Positions 1-5,072 of a stretch of 5,725 bases of DNA are shown in pieces (position 1 is the stretch's first letter; each line of letters begins with the position of its first letter). Under the pieces are notes generated by a model that did no database searches, had not been told where the DNA came from, and was given only the letters and a program-made list of their open reading frames with translations. Source of the DNA: a bacterium (GTDB lineage Bacteria; DYJV01; JALVYZ01); the NCBI GenBank assembly GCA_027037705.1, contig JALVYZ010000475.1, positions 1 to 5,725 on the forward strand. The letters are read 5' to 3'. The translations under genes and the position numbers were made by a program.

Positions 1-2
1 TG

Positions 3-1172
3 GATAATTATTCAATAGAAGTAATATACAAAAGACCTTTTGCTCCAGCCCTTTCAAGCTGGACTGTAAGTATCTTGCCAAAGCATTTATTAGAAGGAAA
101 AAATTTATTAAATTCTCCTTTAAGAACTCATCCCATAGGAACAGGGCCATTTAAATTTAAAAAATGGGAAGTAGGTCAGAAAATTGAGCTTGCAGCAAAT
201 GATACATATTTTAATGGTAGGCCATATCTTGATGGTTACATTTATAGAGTGATTCCAGATAGTGCAACAATGTTTCTTGAGTTAAAAGCAGGTAAAGTTG
301 ATTTAATGGGATTAACTCCTGTACAATTTAAAAGACAGACTGAAACTAAATTTTTCAAGGAAAATTATAGAAAATTTTGCTATCCAACTTTTGTTTACAC
401 ATATCTTGGTTTTAATTTAAAAAATAAACTATTTAAAGATAAAAAAATTCGTCAAGCAATAGCTTATGCAATAGATAAGGATGAGATAATCAATGTAGTT
501 TTACTTGGGCTTGGTGTAAAAGCCACGGGGCCATACAGACCTGATATGTGGTATTATAACCCAAATGTTAAAAAATACCCATATAATCCTGAGAAAGCAA
601 AAAAATTATTAGAAGAGGCTGGCTGGAGGGATGCAGATGGAGATGGGATTTTAGATAAAAACGGGAAAATTTTTGAATTTACAATAATAACTAATCAAGG
701 GAATCTTAGTAGATTAAAAGCTGCTCAAATTATTCAAAAAAGACTTGGAGAAGTGGGGATTAAAGTAAAGATTAGAGTTATTGAATGGGCATCATTTATA
801 AATGAATTTATTGATAAAAAAAGATTTGAAGCTGTAATTTTAGGTTGGAGTACAGGAATTGATCCAGATCAGTATGATATTTGGCATTCTTCTAAAACTG
901 GACCTAAAGAGTTAAATTTTATTTCATTTAAAAATAAAGAAGTAGATAAATTATTAGAGCAAGGAAGATTAACATTTGATAGAGAAAAGAGGAAGAAGAT
1001 ATATTTTAAATTTCAAGAAATATTAGCAGAAGAACAACCATATGTTTTTTTGTATATCCCATATTCTCTTGTAATTGTACATAAAAGATTTAGGAATGTT
1101 AAATTAGCTCCTGCAGGAATAACTTATAATCTTGAAAAATGGTATGTCCCAAAATTTGAGCAGAAATATTAG
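3..1172 (+). CDS. ABC transporter substrate-binding protein, family 5 (peptide/nickel type), 5'-truncated by window edge
   Basis: This is the extracytoplasmic binding component of an ABC importer of the SBP_bac_5 family, whose members bind oligopeptides, nickel chelates or sugars outside the membrane. The frame is open from the first bases, and the 24 codons before the TTG at 75 already read as family sequence leading into LPKHLLEG. That TTG is therefore not a start, and the gene begins upstream of the window. The 389 visible residues include the hallmark GTGPFKFKKWEVGQ block (about visible residues 46-59), the FNLKN...FKDKKIRQAIAYAID segment, and the DPDQYDIWHSS region followed by a C-terminal lobe ending in KWYVPKFEQKY. 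Complete members usually have 500-600 residues, so the signal peptide and first lobe are missing. A DxDxDG loop lies at 630-665. No permease or ATPase gene is seen; the next gene belongs to a TRAP system. The substrate cannot be told from sequence alone. Confidence 0.93.
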   Translation, partial: DNYSIEVIYKRPFAPALSSWTVSILPKHLLEGKNLLNSPLRTHPIGTGPFKFKKWEVGQKIELAANDTYFNGRPYLDGYIYRVIPDSATMFLELKAGKVDLMGLTPVQFKRQTETKFFKENYRKFCYPTFVYTYLGFNLKNKLFKDKKIRQAIAYAIDKDEIINVVLLGLGVKATGPYRPDMWYYNPNVKKYPYNPEKAKKLLEEAGWRDADGDGILDKNGKIFEFTIITNQGNLSRLKAAQIIQKRLGEVGIKVKIRVIEWASFINEFIDKKRFEAVILGWSTGIDPDQYDIWHSSKTGPKELNFISFKNKEVDKLLEQGRLTFDREKRKKIYFKFQEILAEEQPYVFLYIPYSLVIVHKRFRNVKLAPAGITYNLEKWYVPKFEQKY

Positions 1173-1180
1173 AGGAGTAT

Positions 1181-1279
1181 ATGCGTTAATGCGTATATGC
1201 GTAAATGTGTAAATGAGTAGATGAGTAGATGAGTAGATGAGATACATAAACTCATTAACGCATTTTCGCATTAACAAAT
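1181..1279. repeat. Octanucleotide array with inverted half, between the ABC binding protein and dctP
   Basis: From 1181 to 1236 there are seven consecutive 8-bp units in unbroken register. The first three share ATGCGT, the fourth is ATGTGTAA, and the last three are identical copies of ATGAGTAG, followed by a partial ATGAG. From 1240 to 1279 five further units read as the reverse complement (TAACGCAT at 1256-1263, TTTCGCAT at 1264-1271). GTTAATGCG at 1185-1193 is perfectly complementary to 1267-1275, so the two halves can fold on each other with almost no spacer. The array lies in the expected leader of dctP, ending next to its SD. Its function is unknown. Because 8 is not a multiple of 3, stops fall in every frame, and it is not coding. 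Confidence 0.88.
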
Positions 1280-1280
1280 A

Positions 1281-1289
1281 AAGGAGGTG
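1281..1289 (+). promoter_or_regulatory. Strong Shine-Dalgarno of dctP
   Basis: AAGGAGGTG lies four bases before the ATG at 1294 and is a near-complete match to the 3' end of bacterial 16S rRNA. It fixes the dctP start. It contrasts sharply with dctQ and dctM, which have no recognisable SD. Confidence 0.9.
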
Positions 1290-1293
1290 TGTT

Positions 1294-2310
1294 ATGAAAA
1301 GATTTTTATCAATTTTACTGGTTTTATTATTGATTCCAGTTTTACTTATCGCAGGAAGGTATAAGAAAGAGTATAAATTAAGCTGTGTAGTGGGACCTAA
1401 ATTGTATTGGGGAGAAGGTGCTTCTTTATTTGCAAAAATGGTTAAAGAGAGAACTCAGGGAAGGATTAATATTAAAGTTTATACAGCTGCATCATTGATG
1501 GCAGGAAAACAGACAAATGAGTTTTTAATTTTAAGAAGAGGAGTTGCTGATTTTGCTTTTGCTTCAACTATAAATTGGTCTTCTACAATTAAACAGTTAA
1601 ATCTATTTAATTTGCCATTTCTCTTTCCTGATTATGCAGCGCTTGATAGAGTTACAGAAGGTTATGTTGGTGAAAAGTTAAAACAAATTATTAAGAAAAA
1701 AGGTGTTACAGTTCTCGCATGGGGAGAAAACGGATTTAGGGAAATTACAAATTCAAAAAGACCTATAGTAACACCAGCAGATTTAAAAGGATTAAAAATT
1801 AGAGTAGTTGGGACACCTATTTTTATTGATATAATGAAAGCTCTTGGAGCAAACCCAGTAAATATGAATTGGGGAGAAGCAAAAGTTGCATTTCAACAAG
1901 GTGTAGTAGATGGACAGGAAAATCCAATTGTGGGGATTGAAATTCCTGTTAAGATCTGGCAATTTCATAAATATATTACAGTATGGCATTATGTGATAGA
2001 TCCACTTATGATGGCTGTAAACAATCAGGTATGGAATAGTTTTACTCCTGAGGATAGAGAAATTGTGAAACAAGCTGCGATTGAAGCATCATATTGGGAA
2101 AAAACAATGGTAAGAAAAGGTTTAATCCCGCCAGATTTAAGTGCACTTGACACATTAAAAAAACATGGAATGCATGTAACTGTTTTAACACCAGATCAAA
2201 GAGCAGAATTTAAAAAATTAACAAAACCTATTTATAAAAAATGGGTTCCAATTATTGGTGAAGATTTATATAAAGCTGCATTGAAAGCGATAAATTATAA
2301 AAATAAATAA
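1294..2310 (+). CDS. dctP: TRAP transporter solute-binding protein DctP
   Basis: DctP captures the substrate, usually an organic acid, outside the cytoplasmic membrane and hands it to the DctQM permease, which uses an ion gradient. The 338 residues match the usual family length. Residues 1-20 form a Sec signal peptide (KR, then a hydrophobic run, ending LLIA before G21) with no lipobox cysteine, so the protein is secreted rather than a lipoprotein. Family landmarks are GFREITNSKRPI (147-158), PADLKGLKIRV (161-171) and NWGEAKVAFQQGVVDGQENP (192-211). By family knowledge R170 should be the arginine that holds the substrate carboxylate, while R149 and N210 match other pocket positions known from SiaP. 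The start is fixed by a strong SD. The genes for its membrane partners follow after an unusually long 308-bp gap. The substrate is not predictable; it could be a dicarboxylate, a 2-oxo acid or a related compound. Confidence 0.95.
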   Translation: MKRFLSILLVLLLIPVLLIAGRYKKEYKLSCVVGPKLYWGEGASLFAKMVKERTQGRINIKVYTAASLMAGKQTNEFLILRRGVADFAFASTINWSSTIKQLNLFNLPFLFPDYAALDRVTEGYVGEKLKQIIKKKGVTVLAWGENGFREITNSKRPIVTPADLKGLKIRVVGTPIFIDIMKALGANPVNMNWGEAKVAFQQGVVDGQENPIVGIEIPVKIWQFHKYITVWHYVIDPLMMAVNNQVWNSFTPEDREIVKQAAIEASYWEKTMVRKGLIPPDLSALDTLKKHGMHVTVLTPDQRAEFKKLTKPIYKKWVPIIGEDLYKAALKAINYKNK

Positions 2311-2410
2311 GGCTGAAGATTTAAGGTGGAAGTTCTTTTATATGTTAGTTAAGGTTAGTTGATGTTAGTGAACGGGGAATAGTAATTAAAAGGCTGAAGG
2401 TGGAAGGAAG
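2311..2410. repeat. Two short repeat families at the left of the dctP-dctQ gap
   Basis: The gap after dctP begins with GGCTGAAG (2311-2318) and GGTGGAAG (2325-2332). The same two words recur, fused, at 2392-2399 and 2399-2406. Between them are three 10-bp units beginning GTTAGT, at 2344, 2354 and 2364. No open frame of useful length or terminator is visible here. The words look like dispersed intergenic repeats, but a genome-wide count is needed to say so. Confidence 0.7.
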
Positions 2411-2413
2411 TAG

Positions 2414-2598
2414 ATGCGTAGAGGAGAAAAGGAAGTATATGCGTAGATGAGTAGATGTGAAGATGCGAAAAGAAAAAGATGCGATATATCCAAATTGACA
2501 TATGATGCATTTATATATTATCCCATTTACTCATTATCATATTTACGCATATAAATAAGGACGCATCCACGCATTAACGCATATACGCATTAACGAAT
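2414..2598. repeat. Large inverted octanucleotide array between dctP and dctQ
   Basis: This is the same repeat family as at 1181-1279, but larger and with a spacer. The left arm has one unit at 2414-2421 and then six in 8-bp register at 2439-2486 (ATGCGTAG first, ATGCGATA last). The right arm has ten units in exact 8-bp register at 2519-2598, on the opposite strand, with TTACGCAT at 2543, TAACGCAT at 2575 and ATACGCAT at 2583. Some units have decayed (2471-2478, 2535-2542, 2551-2558) but the register is kept. A 32-bp AT-rich spacer separates the arms and holds a possible promoter. No coding frame spans the region. The RNA could fold into a long imperfect hairpin with several possible pairing registers. 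Confidence 0.87.
2495..2521 (+). promoter_or_regulatory. Possible promoter for dctQM inside the array spacer
   Basis: A perfect -35 box, TTGACA (2495-2500), is followed after 15 bases by TATTAT (2516-2521), one mismatch from the -10 consensus. The spacer is shorter than the preferred 16-18, which weakens the call. A transcript from here would start near 2528 and contain only the right arm of the inverted array, about 90 nt ahead of dctQ. Confidence 0.45.
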
Positions 2599-2618
2599 CA
2601 CAAGTATAAAGTTGAATT

Positions 2619-3173
2619 ATGAAAGTAAAAGAAGAAAATCCAAATTTAAAAATTCAGAATTTAAAATTCTCAAAAGAGAATCCTAACAATAACACCAACA
2701 CTACCACTAAACTTAAATGGTTTTTAGATAATTTGGAGGAGGTGCTTGGCGCCTCCCTTTTATTTTCCATGGCTTTACTTGCTTTTATTAATGTTATTAC
2801 AAGGTATTTTATAAAGGTTTCATTTGCTCCAACTGAGGAGCTTGAAGTTAGTGGTCTTGTATATTTAACAATGCTTGGTGCAAGTGCAGCTTTTAAAAAA
2901 GATTTACATTTAAAGCTTATTTTTATTCATTCCAGATTAAATAAAAAAGCTCAAAAATATTTAAACATTTTTTCTTTAATAGTTAGTTTTTTACTATTTT
3001 CCACAATTGCATTTTTAAGTTATTTTCATATAAAAGATGAGATTGACCTACAAATTACAACAGAAGCATTAAATATCCCAGAATGGATTTATGTAATGGC
3101 TATCCCAATTGGATGTATTCTAATAAATATTAGGCTTATTCAAAAAATAATAAAAATCGTAAAATGGGATTAA
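2619..3173 (+). CDS. dctQ: TRAP transporter small membrane subunit DctQ
   Basis: DctQ is the four-helix membrane subunit that associates with DctM. The conserved part starts near residue 36. Helices lie at about 42-61, 77-93, 114-136 and 157-177, with the family's TRYF (61-64) after helix 1, a TEELE stretch (72-76) and GASAAFKKDLHLKL (87-100). Residues 1-33 (KVKEENPNLKIQ..., NPNNNTNTTT) resemble no family sequence and are encoded by simple-repeat DNA. The ATG at 2619 is the first possible start after an in-frame TGA at 2613; the only later alternative before helix 1, apart from the GTG at codon 42, is a TTG at 2733. No SD precedes either. A terminator-like hairpin occupies codons 40-46. The end overlaps dctM by 10 bp. 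Identity is firm; the start is uncertain. Confidence 0.9.
   Translation: MKVKEENPNLKIQNLKFSKENPNNNTNTTTKLKWFLDNLEEVLGASLLFSMALLAFINVITRYFIKVSFAPTEELEVSGLVYLTMLGASAAFKKDLHLKLIFIHSRLNKKAQKYLNIFSLIVSFLLFSTIAFLSYFHIKDEIDLQITTEALNIPEWIYVMAIPIGCILINIRLIQKIIKIVKWD
2738..2766 (+). terminator. Terminator-like hairpin inside the dctQ coding region
   Basis: GGAGGTGC (2738-2745) pairs with GCGCCTCC (2749-2756) around a 3-nt TTG loop, giving an 8-bp stem with one G-T pair. It is followed by CTTTTATTTT. It is the most GC-rich spot in the surrounding AT-rich DNA and has the layout of an intrinsic terminator, although it lies within conserved codons. It may act as an attenuator when dctQ is poorly translated, or be a chance product of codon choice. 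Confidence 0.45.
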
Positions 3174-4444
3174 TTCTATTTGGACTATTTTTTATTTTAC
3201 TAATAATTGGAGTTCCTATTGCAGTCGCAATAGGGGTTGCAGCAATTTTTGTAATCTGGAAAGCTCAACTTGGCATAACAATTGTATCTCCAAATTTTTA
3301 TTCAGGGATTGCAAAGTTTCAACTTTTAGCAATTCCTTTATTTATTTTTGCTGGTTATATCTTTGAAAGATGCGGAATTTCTGAAAGACTTGTAAAATTT
3401 GCAGATGTAGTTGTTGGAAATAGAGTTGGAGCTCTTGCAATTGTTGCAGTTGCAGTATGCGTGTTTTTTGGTGGAATTTCTGGGTCAGGGCCTGCAGATG
3501 CTGCTGCAATTGGTGCTATTTTAATCCCAGCAATGGTGTCTGAAGGTTATAGTAAAGGGTTTACAGCTGCATTAATAGCAGGAGCTGGCTCTACTGCAAT
3601 TGTTGTGCCTGTTAGTATTGCTTTAATTATTTATGGGGCATTAACCAATACTTCTATAACAACACTTTTTGCTGCAGGGATTATCCCTGGAATCATTGCA
3701 GGAATAGCTCTTGTTATACCAGCTTATTTAATATCTAAAAAAAGAGGCTATGGAAGAAAAAGAAAATTTGAAAGTATCTCATTTTTTAAGGCTTTTAAAG
3801 AAGCTTTTTGGGGATTACTTGCACCTGTCATAATTCTTGGGGGTATGTATGGAGGAGTCTTTACTCCAACAGAAGCAGCTGTAATAGCAGTATTTTATGG
3901 TTTATTTCTTGGTTTTATAGTTTACAGAACATTAACTTTTAAAAAATTCTATAAGATTTTAGTTGATGCTTCAAATTCAAGTGCAATTGTTATGCTAATA
4001 GTGACATTAGCTGGGTTGTTTTCATGGGCTGCAAGCACTCTTGGAACTCTTGATGCAATTTCTCATTATCTTTTGTCTTTAAGTAATAATGAATATGTTG
4101 TTCTTTTTTTCATAAATATTATTCTTTTTGTAGCTGGAATGATGATTGATGCAATTTCAATATATTATATATTTCTTCCAATATTTTTACCAATAATCTC
4201 ACAATTTCACTGGAATCCAATATGGTTTGGAATTATTATGACATTTAACCTTGCGGTTGGTCAATTTACTCCACCAGTTGCAGTTAATCTTTATGTTACT
4301 ACTCATCTTGCTGATATAAACATAGAAGAAACTTTTAAAGAGGTTATACCTTTTATTATTTCAATGCTAATAGCTCTTGCTATTTTAGTAGTATTTCCTC
4401 AAATTTCGCTGATTATTCCAAAAATATTTGGAATGTTGAGTTAA
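3164..4444 (+). CDS. dctM: TRAP transporter large membrane subunit DctM
   Basis: DctM is the permease subunit that moves substrate across the cytoplasmic membrane, coupled to ion (commonly Na+) import. At 426 residues it has the normal length and is hydrophobic throughout, with about a dozen helical stretches and basic cytoplasmic loops such as SKKRGYGRKRK (191-201). Family motifs are FFGGISGSGPADAAAIGAIL (101-120), GGVFTPTEAA (230-239) and FNLAVGQFTPPVAVNLYV (361-378). At 149-151 it reads PVS, where many relatives have PPS. The ATG lies inside the end of dctQ (10-bp overlap) with no SD, so translation is probably coupled to dctQ. The stop overlaps the stop of purE on the other strand, and no terminator hairpin follows. 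Confidence 0.95.
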   Translation: MGLILFGLFFILLIIGVPIAVAIGVAAIFVIWKAQLGITIVSPNFYSGIAKFQLLAIPLFIFAGYIFERCGISERLVKFADVVVGNRVGALAIVAVAVCVFFGGISGSGPADAAAIGAILIPAMVSEGYSKGFTAALIAGAGSTAIVVPVSIALIIYGALTNTSITTLFAAGIIPGIIAGIALVIPAYLISKKRGYGRKRKFESISFFKAFKEAFWGLLAPVIILGGMYGGVFTPTEAAVIAVFYGLFLGFIVYRTLTFKKFYKILVDASNSSAIVMLIVTLAGLFSWAASTLGTLDAISHYLLSLSNNEYVVLFFINIILFVAGMMIDAISIYYIFLPIFLPIISQFHWNPIWFGIIMTFNLAVGQFTPPVAVNLYVTTHLADINIEETFKEVIPFIISMLIALAILVVFPQISLIIPKIFGMLS

Positions 4445-4965
4445 TCAAAATCTCCTATAATATTTGGATTTTTCATTGAAAGTCTTTTAGCTTTATCTTC
4501 AACAGACTTTTTCATCTCATTTTTAAAATTATTTAATTTCAATTTTAATTCAGGATTATTCAATGATAGAATCTGAACTGCAAAAATTCCTGCATTTCTT
4601 GCGCCAGCTTTTCCAATAGCCATACATGCAACTGGAATCCCTCCAGGCATCTGAACTGTTGAATATAGCGCATCAACTCCATTTAAGGAAGTTGCAGAAA
4701 TTGGAATTGCAATCACAGGAAGAGTTGTTTTTGCTGCTACTACTCCTGCAAGATGAGCAGCAGCTCCAGCTCCAACAATAAAAACTTTACAACCTTTTGC
4801 TTCTGAAAATTTTATCCATTTTTCGGTTCTTTCAGGTGTTCTATGTGCTGAAGTGACAGTTATAGCATAACTAATTCCAAATTTATCTAAAATACCAATA
4901 GTTTCTTCAATTATTGGAAAATCTGAATCACTTCCAATTAATATTGATACATCAAAATTTTTCAT
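4441..4965 (-). CDS. purE: 5-(carboxyamino)imidazole ribonucleotide mutase (PurE, class I)
   Basis: PurE converts N5-CAIR to CAIR in cytoplasmic de novo purine synthesis, normally after PurK. The 174 residues show the full class I set: GSDSD (11-15) for the ribotide phosphate, SAHRTPE (39-45) with the catalytic histidine H41, GAGAAAHLAGVVAA (65-78), LNGVDALYSTVQMPGGIPVA (94-113) and IGKAGARNAG (117-126). The SAHRTP motif argues against the class II (CO2-using) form. The ATG at 4965 is preferred: GGAGGG at 4973-4978 lies 7 bases upstream. A TTG at 4980 would add MEGNC but overlaps that SD. The C-terminal tail (about 140-174) is Lys-rich. No purK or other purine gene is visible; the neighbours are a TRAP transporter (convergent) and a glycosyltransferase (divergent). 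Confidence 0.96.
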   Translation of the reverse strand: MKNFDVSILIGSDSDFPIIEETIGILDKFGISYAITVTSAHRTPERTEKWIKFSEAKGCKVFIVGAGAAAHLAGVVAAKTTLPVIAIPISATSLNGVDALYSTVQMPGGIPVACMAIGKAGARNAGIFAVQILSLNNPELKLKLNNFKNEMKKSVEDKAKRLSMKNPNIIGDFD

Positions 4966-4972
4966 ACAATTT

Positions 4973-4978
4973 CCCTCC
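4973..4978 (-). promoter_or_regulatory. Shine-Dalgarno of purE
   Basis: GGAGGG on the minus strand, 7 bases before the ATG at 4965. It decides the start against the upstream TTG at 4980, which would place the ribosome site inside the coding region. Confidence 0.85.
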
Positions 4979-5015
4979 AATTATTATAGTATTGGTGTTA
5001 GTGATAGTGTTGGAG

Positions 5016-5044
5016 ATAATAATTTAGTATTTAAATATTGTCAA
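5016..5044 (-). promoter_or_regulatory. purE promoter
   Basis: On the minus strand TTGACA (5044 to 5039), a perfect -35, is followed after exactly 17 bases by TATTAT (5021 to 5016), one mismatch from the -10 consensus. Transcription should start near 5009, giving a leader of about 44 nt that contains the SD. The leader has an uneven composition: C/A-rich on the transcript and G/T-rich on the + strand. Confidence 0.75.
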
Positions 5045-5066
5045 GAAATTTAAATTTAGTTATAGT
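5038..5066 (+). promoter_or_regulatory. Glycosyltransferase promoter, overlapping the purE -35
   Basis: TTGTCA (5038-5043) and TATAGT (5061-5066) are each one mismatch from consensus, with an ideal 17-bp spacer. The -35 shares five bases with the -35 of the purE promoter on the other strand. The expected start point, about 7 bases after the -10, falls at or next to the ATG at 5073, so the transcript would have essentially no leader. Confidence 0.65.
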
Positions 5067-5072
5067 CAAATT

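Noticed and set aside
75-77. TTG as the start of the ABC binding protein
   Set aside because: The frame stays open to the window edge, and the upstream 24 codons read as family sequence, so this is an internal leucine codon.
1156-1183. TTGAGC with TATATG at 16 bp as a dctP promoter
   Set aside because: Both boxes match only four of six positions; chance matches of this quality are common in AT-rich DNA. The dctP promoter remains unlocated and may lie upstream of the window.
1181-1279. CRISPR array or tRNA-like structure
   Set aside because: Units are 8 bp with no spacers, there are no cas genes, and no cloverleaf or CCA end can be formed.
1792-2073. Minus-strand 93-codon open frame
   Set aside because: It lies wholly inside dctP, has no recognisable domain or SD, and its Phe/Tyr/Asn-rich sequence is what the reverse strand of an AT-rich gene gives.
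2147-2152. TTGACA inside dctP as a promoter
   Set aside because: No -10-like box lies at 15-19 bp, and it falls in conserved-frame coding sequence.
2666-2681. ATTCTC/GAGAAT 6-bp hairpin near the dctQ start
   Set aside because: It is short and AT-rich with no U-tract, so it is likely part of the repeat-like composition rather than a regulatory element.
4978-4980. TTG as the purE start
   Set aside because: It overlaps the SD that serves the ATG at 4965, and the extra five residues are outside the family.
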